From Azospira restricta (GTDB lineage: Bacteria > Pseudomonadota > Gammaproteobacteria > Burkholderiales > Rhodocyclaceae): 64,000 nt of DNA. The position numbers and the translations under genes are program-made. The stretch's first letter is position 1, and the number at the start of each line of letters is the position of its first letter. Under the pieces are notes generated by a model. The model had not been told where the DNA came from and ran no database searches. It saw only the letters and a program-made list of their open reading frames with translations. Where the stretch lies: contig NZ_CP064781.1 in NCBI RefSeq assembly GCF_016858125.1, positions 1,178,001 through 1,242,000 on the forward strand, in the 5' to 3' direction. This document shows positions 40,111 through 47,757 of the stretch, in pieces.

Positions 40111-40174
40111 GATTGCCCGAGCCGGGGCGACCCGGCGCGGACGATATTCAGACTCACTACGGAGGAGACAAACC

Positions 40175-41506
40175 ATGCAACTGAAAACCAAGCTTCTGCT
40201 GTCTGCTGTTGCGGTATCGAGCGTGCTCACCTCGTCGGCGGTCCTCGCCCAGGCGAGCGAGCAGTTCATCGGTCTGCCGAGTTATCGCGTCGGCGCGTAC
40301 GCCGCCGGCGGCTCCGGAATCTACGGTGGCTGGATCGACTACATGGCGCTGGTCAACGAGCGCGACGGCGGCGTGAACGGCGTCAAACTGACTTGGGAAG
40401 AGTGCGAAACCGAGTACAACAACGCCCGCGGCGTCGAGTGCTACGAGCGTCTGAAATCGAAGGGCGCCTCCGGCAACACCGTCTTCCAGCCGCTGTCGAC
40501 CGGCATCACCTATTCGGTGCTGGACAAGGTCGCGCAGGACAAGATCCCGATGGTCACCATCGGCTACGGCCGCACCGATGCGTCCGACGGCCGCGTCTTC
40601 CCGTGGGTCTTCCCGATGCTGACCAACTACTGGTCGCAGAACACCGCCAAGATCAAGTTCATCGGCGCCAAGGAAGGCGGCATGGACAAGCTGAAGGGCA
40701 AGAAGATCGTGAACATCTACCACGACTCGGCCTACGGTAAGGAAACGATCCCGCTGCTCGATGCGCAGGCCAAGAAGTATGGCTTCACCGTCGTCCACAT
40801 CCCGGTCTCGCACCCGGGCAACGAGCAGCAGTCGCAGTGGCTGCGTGTCCGCCAGGAGAAGCCGGACTGGGTGATCCTGCGCGGCTGGGGGGTGATGAAC
40901 CCGACCGCGATCAAGGCCGCCGCCAAGGTCGGCTTCCCGCGCGACAAGATGGTCGGCGTCTGGTGGTCCGGCGCCGAGGAGGACACCATCCCTGCCGGCG
41001 ACGCTGCCAAGGGCTTCATCGCTGCCGGCTTCAACGTCGCCGGCGCCAACTACCCGGTGGTCAAGGCGATCCAGGACAACGTCTACAAGAAGAACAAGGG
41101 CAACATGGAAGACAAGGCCCGCATCGGCTCGGTCTACTACAACCGCGGCGTGGTGCACGGGATCATCACCGTCGAGGCCATCCGCACGGCGCAGGCCAAG
41201 TTCGGCAAGGGCAAGGTGATGAACGGCGAGCAGATGCGCTGGGGCTTCGAGAATCTCGCGATCGACTCCAAGCGGCTCAAGGAACTCGGCGCCGAAGGCT
41301 TCATGCCCGACCTGAAGGTCACCTGTCTCGACCACGAAGGCTCGGGCAAGGTGAAGTTCCAGCAGTGGGACGGCAAGCAGTGGAAGGTGCTGACCGACTG
41401 GATCGACGCCGACAAGGAGCTGGTGCGGCCGATGATCGAGGAATCCGCGGCGAAGTACGCCAAGGAAAAGAACATCACCCCGCGTGACTGTTCGAAGGAA
41501 GGTTGA
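40175..41506 (+). CDS. branched-chain-type ABC transporter substrate-binding protein
   Basis: A 443-residue periplasmic protein with signal peptide (cleavage after about residue 25, VLAQA). The type I periplasmic-binding fold is visible in IGLPSYRVGAYAAGGSGIYGG, a cysteine pair near residues 72 and 81 (EECETEYNNARGVEC) and VNIYHDSAYGKETIPLL. It is longer than LivJ/LivK and belongs to the group found with acyl-CoA ligase genes, so an aromatic or fatty acid ligand is more likely than an amino acid (inference). The Shine-Dalgarno CGGAGGAGACA is strong. Two large hairpins follow the gene. Confidence 0.9.
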   Translation: MQLKTKLLLSAVAVSSVLTSSAVLAQASEQFIGLPSYRVGAYAAGGSGIYGGWIDYMALVNERDGGVNGVKLTWEECETEYNNARGVECYERLKSKGASGNTVFQPLSTGITYSVLDKVAQDKIPMVTIGYGRTDASDGRVFPWVFPMLTNYWSQNTAKIKFIGAKEGGMDKLKGKKIVNIYHDSAYGKETIPLLDAQAKKYGFTVVHIPVSHPGNEQQSQWLRVRQEKPDWVILRGWGVMNPTAIKAAAKVGFPRDKMVGVWWSGAEEDTIPAGDAAKGFIAAGFNVAGANYPVVKAIQDNVYKKNKGNMEDKARIGSVYYNRGVVHGIITVEAIRTAQAKFGKGKVMNGEQMRWGFENLAIDSKRLKELGAEGFMPDLKVTCLDHEGSGKVKFQQWDGKQWKVLTDWIDADKELVRPMIEESAAKYAKEKNITPRDCSKEG

Positions 41507-41511
41507 GACCG

Positions 41512-41588
41512 GTTAGTGCGGACGTGCAGGGCACGCCGCACTAACTCGCCGGGGTGGTGCGGACACGCTCGCGTGCCGCACCTCCCGG
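41512..41588 (+). repeat. two tandem A-bulged hairpins between binding-protein and ATPase genes
   Basis: Hairpin 1: GTTAGTGCGG (41512-41521) pairs with CCGCACTAAC (41536-41545), then a single bulged A, then CGTGC/GCACG around AGG. Hairpin 2: GTGCGG (41557-41562) pairs with CCGCAC (41576-41581), a bulged A at the same place, then CACG/CGTG around CTCG, with a possible outer CCGGG/CCCGG. There is no T tail. They probably protect the 3' end of the highly translated binding-protein mRNA. Confidence 0.8.
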
Positions 41589-41613
41589 CGGCCATACCGG
41601 ATGGATGGAGACG

Positions 41614-42447
41614 ATGACGACAACGACACATCACAGTGAAGCAGCCGACCGCTACCTGACGGTCAACAACATCGAGGTCATCTACGACCACGTGATCCTC
41701 GTGCTCAAGGGCGTCTCGCTCGAAGTGCCGAAAGGCCGCATCGTCGCGCTGCTCGGCGCCAACGGCGCCGGCAAGTCGACGACGCTGAAGGCGATCTCCA
41801 ACCTGCTCGGCGCCGAGCGGGGGGACGTCACCAAGGGCGACATCATGTTCAAGGGCACGCGCGTCGACCAGATGACCCCCAACCAGCTGGTCAAGCGCGG
41901 CGTCATCCAGGTCATGGAGGGGCGCCACTGCTTCGCGCACCTGACGCTGGAGGAGAATCTGCTGACCGGCGCCTACACCCGCGGTATCTCGCGCGCCGAG
42001 CTGAAGCAGAGCCTGGAGATGGTCTACCACTACTTCCCGCGCCTGAAGCAGCGGCGGATGACGCAGGCCGGCTACACCTCCGGCGGCGAGCAGCAGATGT
42101 GCGCGATCGGCCGGGCGCTGATGGCCAAGCCCGAGATGATCCTGCTCGACGAGCCGTCGATGGGCCTCGCGCCGCAGATCGTCGAGGAGATCTTCGAGAT
42201 CGTGAAGGACCTGAACCAGAGCGAGCGCGTCAGCTTCCTGCTCGCCGAGCAGAACACGATGGTCGCGCTGCGCTACGCCGACTTCGGCTACATCCTCGAG
42301 AACGGCCGCGTCGTCATGGAAGGCGACGCCAAGGAGCTGGCCGCGAACGAGGACGTCAAGGAGTTCTACCTCGGCCTGTCGAGCGCCGGACGGAAGAGCT
42401 TCCGCGAAGTGAAGCACTACCGCCGCCGCAAGCGCTGGCTCTCGTGA
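41614..42447 (+). CDS. branched-chain-type ABC transporter ATPase (LivF-like)
   Basis: A 277-residue nucleotide-binding subunit with Walker A GANGAGKSTTLKAI near residue 52. The signature is TSGGEQQMCAIGRAL, Walker B is MILLDEPSMGLAP, and the switch region is LAEQNTMVAL. The C-terminus has the LivF-type YILENGRVVMEG. I chose the ATG at 41614; another at 41605 and a GTG at 41554 are in frame. It is separated from the binding-protein gene by the paired hairpins, so its expression is probably lower. Confidence 0.92.
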   Translation: MTTTTHHSEAADRYLTVNNIEVIYDHVILVLKGVSLEVPKGRIVALLGANGAGKSTTLKAISNLLGAERGDVTKGDIMFKGTRVDQMTPNQLVKRGVIQVMEGRHCFAHLTLEENLLTGAYTRGISRAELKQSLEMVYHYFPRLKQRRMTQAGYTSGGEQQMCAIGRALMAKPEMILLDEPSMGLAPQIVEEIFEIVKDLNQSERVSFLLAEQNTMVALRYADFGYILENGRVVMEGDAKELAANEDVKEFYLGLSSAGRKSFREVKHYRRRKRWLS

Positions 42448-42748
42448 GATGGCCGTGCGCACCGCAATACTTCGTTGCTCGTCCGCTTGTGTGCCCGGTG
42501 CACACGGCGCGGACTCGCGCCTCGTCTTGCGGCGCTACTTGGCCATCTCGGCGGTCGATGTGCGCTCCCCGCGTTGCTTGCGAGCTTGTCTGCAGATAGC
42601 ACACGGCGCCCGCTCGCGCCTCGCCTCAGGGCGCTACTTTTCGACCTCTGGCCTCGTTCCGGCGCGGTCTGTTTGCCGAACCCCTAACCCACGAAATTAA
42701 AAGAAATTTTCCCCTAGGCTGGCCGCTGCTTTGCCCGGAGATATGCAT
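42448..42748. other. non-coding gap with degenerate 99-bp tandem repeat
   Basis: This gap of about 300 bp holds no credible gene. Its main content is two copies of a roughly 99-bp unit (42474 and 42573 onward), followed by an AT-richer stretch (42695-42715) that may hold the promoter of the next gene. No convincing -35/-10 pair is seen. Confidence 0.7.
42474..42640 (+). repeat. degenerate direct repeat, period 99 bp
   Basis: The 40-nt segments 42501-42540 and 42600-42639 agree at 33 positions, both beginning CACACGGCGC and ending GGCGCTACTT. The preceding parts (GTTGCTCG... at 42474 and GTTGCTTG... at 42573) keep the same 99-bp register. The second copy is cut short. Confidence 0.8.
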
Positions 42749-43978
42749 ATGGAATACTTTGACGCACTGGAAACCCGTTCGCCGGAGGTGCGCGAGCGGC
42801 AGCAGATGGCGGCCTTGCCGTCGCTGATTTCGTTCGCCAAGTCGTACGCGCCGGCCTTCGGCGAAATGCTCGCGGACGTCGACCCCGAGGCGGTGACGAC
42901 GCGCGAGGCGCTGGCGCAGCTGCCGGTGATCAGGAAGAGCGAGCTGCTCGAGCGGCAGCAGGCGAGCCGGCCGTTCGGCGGCTTCGTCGGCGACTGGCGC
43001 GGCCGCGTCGCGCGCGTCTATGCGTCGCCCGGGCCGATCTACGAGCCGGAGGGCCGCGTCGCCGACTACTGGCGCACGGCGCGGGCGATGTTCGCCGCCG
43101 GCTTCCGCGCCGGCGACCTGGTGCACAACAGCTTCTCGTACCACATGACACCGGGCGGCTGGATCATGGAGGCCGGCGTGCTCGCGCTCGGCGGCACCGT
43201 CTTCCCCGGCGGCGTCGGTCAGACCGAGCAGCAGGTGCAGGCGATGGCCGAGCTGCGCCCCGATGCCTACGCCGGCACGCCGTCGTTCCTGAAGATCCTG
43301 CTCGACAAGGCCGACGAGCTGCAGCTCGACGTCAGCAGCCTGAAGAAGGCGCTGGTCTCCGGCGAGGCCTTCCCGCCCTCGGTGCGCGACGCCCTCGCGG
43401 CGCGCGGCGTGCAGGGCTACCAGGCCTACGCCACCGCCGACCTCGGCGTCATCGCCTACGAGACGCCGGCGCGCGACGGGCTGGTCGCCGACGAGGGCGT
43501 CATCATCGAGATCGTCCGCCCCGGTACCGGCGACCCGGTGCCGGCCGGCGAGGTCGGCGAGGTGGTGGTCACCGCCTTCAACCGCGACTATCCGCTGATC
43601 CGCTTCGGCACCGGCGACCTCTCCGCGGTGCTGCCCGGTATCTCGCCCTGCGGCCGCACCAACCTGCGCATCAAGGGCTGGCTCGGCCGCGCCGACCAGA
43701 CGACCAAGATCAAGGGCATGTTCGTGCACCCGTCGCAGGTCGCCGCGGTGCTGAAGCGCCACCCGGAAGTGGCGCGCGCGCGCCTGGTCGTCGACAACGC
43801 CTCCGGCCAGGACCGCATGGTGCTCAACTGCGAAGGCGGCGCCGATGCTGGGCTCGGCGCGGCGATCGTCGCCTCGCTGCGCGAGATCACCAAGCTGCGC
43901 GGCGAGGTCGCGTTCCTCGCGCCGGGTTCGCTCCCCAACGACGGCAAGGTGATCGAGGACGTGCGAAAATACGAGTGA
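42749..43978 (+). CDS. PaaK-like (phenylacetate-CoA ligase family) AMP-binding protein with altered P-loop
   Basis: A 409-residue member of the phenylacetate-CoA ligase family. The C-terminal signatures are present: PLIRFGTGDLSAV, the hinge GWLGRADQTTKIKGMFVHPSQV and the terminal lysine region NDGKVIEDV. The usual ATP phosphate loop (SSGTTGKP in PaaK) is replaced by YASPGPIYEPEG near residue 92, without its Gly/Thr-rich core. It may be a variant ligase or have lost adenylation. Start chosen at 42749, with CGGAG 8 nt upstream. The stop overlaps the next start (TGATG). Confidence 0.78.
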   Translation: MEYFDALETRSPEVRERQQMAALPSLISFAKSYAPAFGEMLADVDPEAVTTREALAQLPVIRKSELLERQQASRPFGGFVGDWRGRVARVYASPGPIYEPEGRVADYWRTARAMFAAGFRAGDLVHNSFSYHMTPGGWIMEAGVLALGGTVFPGGVGQTEQQVQAMAELRPDAYAGTPSFLKILLDKADELQLDVSSLKKALVSGEAFPPSVRDALAARGVQGYQAYATADLGVIAYETPARDGLVADEGVIIEIVRPGTGDPVPAGEVGEVVVTAFNRDYPLIRFGTGDLSAVLPGISPCGRTNLRIKGWLGRADQTTKIKGMFVHPSQVAAVLKRHPEVARARLVVDNASGQDRMVLNCEGGADAGLGAAIVASLREITKLRGEVAFLAPGSLPNDGKVIEDVRKYE

Positions 43979-44451
43979 TGCGCCTGCGCCCGCTCGTCCT
44001 CCTCGCCTTCCTGCTGCCGATCTCCGGCGCCTTCGCCGACGCGGCGCGCATGCCCGTGCCGGGCGATTGCGCGCTCTTTCGCGAAGGCGGCGAAGGCTAC
44101 ATCCTGAAGGCGCCGACCTACTGGCTGAAGGGTACGATCACCGAGGTCTATCGCCGCCCGCATCGCATGGACCTGTGCCCGAACCCCGGCAAGCCGAAGG
44201 AGCGCTACACGCGCGACGACTGGAAACGGCTCGCCGAGGCCTACCCCTGCGTCAGCGACGCGGCGCGGGCGCGCGAGGTCGAAGCGATCCGCATCCGCCT
44301 GCGCGTCGACCGCTGGGATACGCCGTGGACCTCGCAGCACGGCCACAACGGCTGGCTGTTCCGCGGCCACTTCCTCGATACCGAACTGAAAGAGGGCGTC
44401 GTCCTCGACATCGACGGCACGTTGCTCGAACGCTGCGAGGCGCTGCCGTGA
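43978..44451 (+). CDS. secreted four-cysteine protein of unknown function
   Basis: A 157-residue protein not recognised. A clear signal peptide (about 1-21, LLAFLLPISGAFADA) is followed by a compact domain with four cysteines (GDCALF, MDLCPNP, AYPCVS, LERCEA), which could form two disulfides in the periplasm. The core is rich in Trp and Arg (YWLKG, RWDTPWTSQHGHNGWLFRG). The gene is translationally coupled on both sides, to the PaaK-like ligase (TGATG) and the CoA-transferase (GTGA), so it probably serves the same pathway. A GTG one codon upstream is possible. Confidence 0.7.
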   Translation: MRLRPLVLLAFLLPISGAFADAARMPVPGDCALFREGGEGYILKAPTYWLKGTITEVYRRPHRMDLCPNPGKPKERYTRDDWKRLAEAYPCVSDAARAREVEAIRIRLRVDRWDTPWTSQHGHNGWLFRGHFLDTELKEGVVLDIDGTLLERCEALP

Positions 44452-45605
44452 GCCGGCCGCTCGCCGGCGTCCGCGTGCTCGACCTGTCGCGGCTGCTGCC
44501 GGGGCCGGTGGCAACGCTGCATCTCGCCGACCTCGGCGCCGACGTGGTCAAGATCGAGGACACCGGCGCCGGCGACTACGCGCGCACGATGGGCGACGGC
44601 CGCGACGGCGTCAGCTGGTTCTTCCGCGCGGTGAATCGCAACAAGCGCGGGCTGACGCTGGACCTGAAGCAGTCCGCCGGGTGCGAGGTGCTGCAGCGCC
44701 TGGTCGCCTCCGCCGACGTGCTGGTCGAGAGTTTCCGCCCCGGCGTCATGGACCGCCTCGGCGTCGGCTACGCGGCGCTGGCGGCGATCAATCCGCGCCT
44801 CGTCTATTGCGCGATCACCGGCTACGGCCAGGACGGGCCGTGGGCGCTGCGCGCCGGACACGACCTCAACTACATCGCGCAGGCCGGCGTGCTCGAGCAG
44901 ACCGGCAGCGCCGGCGGCCCGCCGGCGATCCCGGCGCTGCAGATCGGCGACCTGCTCGGCGGCGCGATGTCCGCCGTCGCCGCCATCCTCGCCGCGCTCT
45001 ATCGCGCGCGTGCGACTGGCGAAGGCGGCTTCGTCGACGTCGCGATGGCCGAGAGCGTGCTCGCGCACAACCTGTTCCCGCTGTTCGCGCTGCAGGCCGG
45101 CGGCGAACCGCCGCCGCGCGGCGGCGACCTGCTCACCGGCGGCCACGCCAACTACGGCGTCTACCGCACCGCCGACGGGCGCTACATGGCGGTCGGCGCG
45201 CTCGAGGAAAAGTTCTGGCAGCTGTTCTGCGACGCGGTCGGCCGTCCGGACTGGACGCCGCGTTACGCGGAAACGGCGACGCCGGCGCTGCGCGGCGAGC
45301 TGGAAGCCCTGTTCGCGACGCGCACGCAGGCCGAGTGGACGGCGCTGTTCGAGCGCGTCGACTGCTGCGTGACGCCGGTGCTGACGACCGCCGAGGCGAT
45401 CGCGCATCCGCAGGCGCAGGCCCGCGCGATGAGCTGCCGCGCCGACGGCATGACCCAGTACGCGCCGCCGTTCAGGATTTCCGGCTGGGACTTCGCCGTC
45501 GAGCGCCCGGCGCCGGCGCCGGGCGAGCATGCCGACGCGCTGCTTGCCGAAGCCGGCTATGCGCCGTCCGAGATCGCCGCGCTGCGGCAATCACGTATCG
45601 TCTGA
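44448..45605 (+). CDS. CaiB/BaiF family CoA-transferase (or alpha-methylacyl-CoA racemase)
   Basis: A 385-residue class III CoA-transferase-fold protein. The N-terminal signature is LAGVRVLDLSRLLPGPVATLHLADLGADVVKIE, followed by NRNKRGLTLDLK, ITGYGQDGPWALRAGHDLNY and the active-site stretch VDVAMAESVLAHN. The start is GTG overlapping the upstream stop. Members either transfer CoA between acids or epimerise 2-methylacyl-CoA; the length and the single-gene form fit the racemase-like subgroup, but the sequence does not decide. Either role fits branched acyl-CoA metabolism. Confidence 0.85.
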   Translation: MSRPLAGVRVLDLSRLLPGPVATLHLADLGADVVKIEDTGAGDYARTMGDGRDGVSWFFRAVNRNKRGLTLDLKQSAGCEVLQRLVASADVLVESFRPGVMDRLGVGYAALAAINPRLVYCAITGYGQDGPWALRAGHDLNYIAQAGVLEQTGSAGGPPAIPALQIGDLLGGAMSAVAAILAALYRARATGEGGFVDVAMAESVLAHNLFPLFALQAGGEPPPRGGDLLTGGHANYGVYRTADGRYMAVGALEEKFWQLFCDAVGRPDWTPRYAETATPALRGELEALFATRTQAEWTALFERVDCCVTPVLTTAEAIAHPQAQARAMSCRADGMTQYAPPFRISGWDFAVERPAPAPGEHADALLAEAGYAPSEIAALRQSRIV

Positions 45606-45633
45606 TCGCCGCGCGAGCGCATAGAATGCGCCG

Positions 45634-46530
45634 ATGTCCACGGCGCTGCTGCTCTTCCCCGACTTCGCCCTGATCCTGCTCGGCTTCGCGCTGCGCCGCG
45701 GGATGTCGCTCGGCGACCACTTCTGGGCCGGCGTCGAGAAGCTGGTCTATTTCATCCTTTTCCCGGCGCTGCTGGTCAACGCCATCCTGAAGACGCGCCT
45801 CGACCTTGCCGCGGCGACGCCGCTGCTCGTCACCGCGCTCGGCGCGATGGCCGCCGGCATGGCGCTCTCCTGGCTGGCGCGGCCGCTGTTCGGGCTGAAG
45901 CCGATGGTCTTCGCCTCGGTCTTCCAGTGTGGCTTCCGCTTCAATTCCTACATCGGGCTGGCCGCCGCCGGCCTGCTCTTCGGTACGCCGGGAATCGCCG
46001 CGCTCGGCCTGATCGTCGGCGTCGCCGTGCCCTTCGCCAACCTGTCGTCGGTGTGGATGCTGGCGCGCCATGGCGACGCCGGCGTCTGGCGCGAGATCGC
46101 GCGCAACCCGCTGATCTGGGCGACGCTCGGCGGCCTCGTGCTCAACCTGGCCGGCTTCGAGCCGCCGCGCCCGCTCGCCACCTTCCTCGGCCGGCTGGCC
46201 GACGCCTCGATCGCGCTCGGCCTGCTCGCCGTCGGCGCCGCGCTGCGGCTGCAGGGGCAAAACGGGGTGCGCGGCGCCTCGCTCTACCTGGTGCTGGTCA
46301 AGCTGCTGGCGGTGCCGGCGGCGGCGCTGCTGCTCGGCCGCTGGCTGGGGCTTTCCGGAATCTACTACGGCGTGGCGGTGCTGTTCGCGTCGCTGCCGAC
46401 CGCGTCGTCGGCCTACATCCTGGCGATGCGCATGGGCGGCGACGGGAGGAGCGTCGCCTGGATCATCTCGGCGACGACGCTGGCGTCGATGGCGACGATG
46501 CCGCTGTGGGCCGCCCGCGTCGGCAGCTGA
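45634..46530 (+). CDS. AEC family (auxin efflux carrier-like) transporter
   Basis: A 298-residue membrane protein with about ten hydrophobic helices in two inverted halves, typical of the bacterial AEC family. Visible patterns are FPDFALILLGFALRR at the start, YFILFPALLVNAI near 35-48 and FASLPTASSAYILAMRMGGD near 250-270. Members export or import organic acids such as malonate or malate. It follows the CoA-transferase gene by 28 nt and may move the acid handled by this locus; this is inference. Confidence 0.85.
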   Translation: MSTALLLFPDFALILLGFALRRGMSLGDHFWAGVEKLVYFILFPALLVNAILKTRLDLAAATPLLVTALGAMAAGMALSWLARPLFGLKPMVFASVFQCGFRFNSYIGLAAAGLLFGTPGIAALGLIVGVAVPFANLSSVWMLARHGDAGVWREIARNPLIWATLGGLVLNLAGFEPPRPLATFLGRLADASIALGLLAVGAALRLQGQNGVRGASLYLVLVKLLAVPAAALLLGRWLGLSGIYYGVAVLFASLPTASSAYILAMRMGGDGRSVAWIISATTLASMATMPLWAARVGS

Positions 46531-46536
46531 CGGGAC

Positions 46537-46986
46537 CTACTGCTTCTTCCCCTTGCGGCCGGCGCCCTTGGCCGGCGGCGGCTCGTCCGCCGGCGGCGCG
46601 CTCGCGGCCTCGGGCGGCGCCGCCTGCTGCATGTGCGCCTGCATCTGCTGCATCATGTTCCACGGCCACATCGCCGCCTGCGCAAACGGGCCGCCGCCGG
46701 GCGCCTGGGCGCCGTCGCCGGCGGCCTGGCCTTCCGCCGCCATCTGCCCCATCGCCTTCACCGCCGAAATCGTCGAATGCTGCATCTCCAGTCCCTGGAT
46801 CGTCATCTGCAGCATCGACAGGTTCATCCGCAGCCAGCCTTCGACCGCCTTCAGGTCGCTGATGCGCTTCTCCAGCTCGTCGGTGTCGAAGGTCGGCGCG
46901 ACCATGCCGGGCAGCGAGAAGCCCATGTTGCCCCACATGCCTTTCATGAACTCCAGCGGGTCGGTGTTCGGCGTCTCGTTGCTCAT
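46537..46986 (-). CDS. phaM: PhaM-family polyhydroxyalkanoate granule protein
   Basis: A 149-residue protein with the PhaM N-terminal pattern: DPLEFMKGMWGNMGF, PGMVAPTFDTDELEKRISDLKAVEGWL and a helix MLQMTIQGLEMQ. A Met/Gln-rich middle and a Pro/Ala/Lys tail (AKGAGRKGKKQ) follow. In Ralstonia PhaM activates PHB synthase PhaC1 and tethers granules to the nucleoid through its basic tail. Here that tail is short, so DNA binding may be weaker. GGAG lies 7 nt before the ATG. It indicates that the organism makes PHA. Confidence 0.85.
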   Translation of the reverse strand: MSNETPNTDPLEFMKGMWGNMGFSLPGMVAPTFDTDELEKRISDLKAVEGWLRMNLSMLQMTIQGLEMQHSTISAVKAMGQMAAEGQAAGDGAQAPGGGPFAQAAMWPWNMMQQMQAHMQQAAPPEAASAPPADEPPPAKGAGRKGKKQ

Positions 46987-47012
46987 CGCGGTTCTCCGTC
47001 GGGTGCGTGACC

Positions 47013-47053
47013 GGTTCATGGTAGCAGATGCCAATTGGTTCATAGGCATGAAC
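47013..47053. promoter_or_regulatory. GGTTCAT direct repeats and GTTCAT palindrome in divergent gap
   Basis: GGTTCAT occurs at 47013 and 47037 (24 bp apart). The second copy is the left arm of a perfect inverted repeat, GTTCAT-AGGC-ATGAAC (47038-47053). It lies between phaM and the divergent response-regulator gene and could bind a dimeric regulator of either. Confidence 0.4.
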
Positions 47054-47106
47054 GCATTGCTTGATGATAAAGTTGCGGGATAACAATACGCGGGGTGGTC
47101 GGGAAC

Positions 47107-47757
47107 ATGCTCAAACTGCTGGTGATCGAGGATCACGCGCTGGTACGCGAAGGTCTGGTGCAGACGCTGCTGCAGCTCGACGCGGACGTCGAGGTGCTGG
47201 AGGCGTCCGACTGCGAGGGCGGCTGCGCCGTGCTCGGCAACGGCGACGACTTCGATCTGGTGCTGCTCGACCTGGCGCTGCCGGGCATCGACGGCCTCAC
47301 CTGCCTCGGCCTGTTCCGCCAGCGCTATCCGTCGCTGCCGGTGGTGATCGTCTCCGCCTACGACGACGCGCACACCGTCAACCGCGCGCTCAAGGCCGGT
47401 GCCGCCGGCTTCGTGCCCAAGGCCTATTCCGGTGACCGTCTGCTCGACGCGCTGCGCAAGGTGCTCGACGGTGTCATCTTCGTTCCCGAGCAGACCCTGC
47501 CCGCCAGCCAGGGGGTCGGTTTGGCGCTGCCGTCGGCAGCGAAAGGGGTGTCGCCGGACGAGGTCGGACTCACCGGCCGTCAGGCCGACGTCCTCGGTCT
47601 GATGGTCAAGGGCAGCTCGAACCGCGAGATCGCCGACCTGCTCGGTCTTTCCGAAGGCACGGTGAAGATCCACATCACCGCCATCTTCAAGGCGCTCGGC
47701 GTCAACAGTCGCACCCAGGCGCTGGTCGCCGTCGCGCGCAAGGGCATCCGCCTCTAG
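47107..47757 (+). CDS. NarL/LuxR-type response regulator
   Basis: A 216-residue two-domain regulator. The receiver domain (about 2-118) has the acidic pair IEDH, phosphoacceptor Asp55 in LVLLDLALPG and Lys in FVPKAY. The C-terminal LuxR helix-turn-helix (about 150-212) reads LTGRQADVLGLMVKGSSNREIADLLGLSEGTVK. No histidine kinase gene is adjacent. It starts at ATG 47107, or GTG 47095, and is divergent from phaM. Its 3' end overlaps the convergent methyltransferase gene by 3 bp. Confidence 0.92.
   Translation: MLKLLVIEDHALVREGLVQTLLQLDADVEVLEASDCEGGCAVLGNGDDFDLVLLDLALPGIDGLTCLGLFRQRYPSLPVVIVSAYDDAHTVNRALKAGAAGFVPKAYSGDRLLDALRKVLDGVIFVPEQTLPASQGVGLALPSAAKGVSPDEVGLTGRQADVLGLMVKGSSNREIADLLGLSEGTVKIHITAIFKALGVNSRTQALVAVARKGIRL

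Noticed and set aside
35149-40269. Very long open frame on the minus strand, opposite the acyl-CoA synthetase and ABC genes
   Set aside because: It is opposite five genes with firm motifs; long antisense frames are expected in GC-rich DNA with third-position GC bias. The translation is Arg/Val/Asp/His-rich and shows no domain.
42356-42700. Several short frames in the gap after the LivF-like ATPase gene
   Set aside because: Low-complexity Arg/Ser/Ala translations, no Shine-Dalgarno, and they overlap the degenerate repeat.
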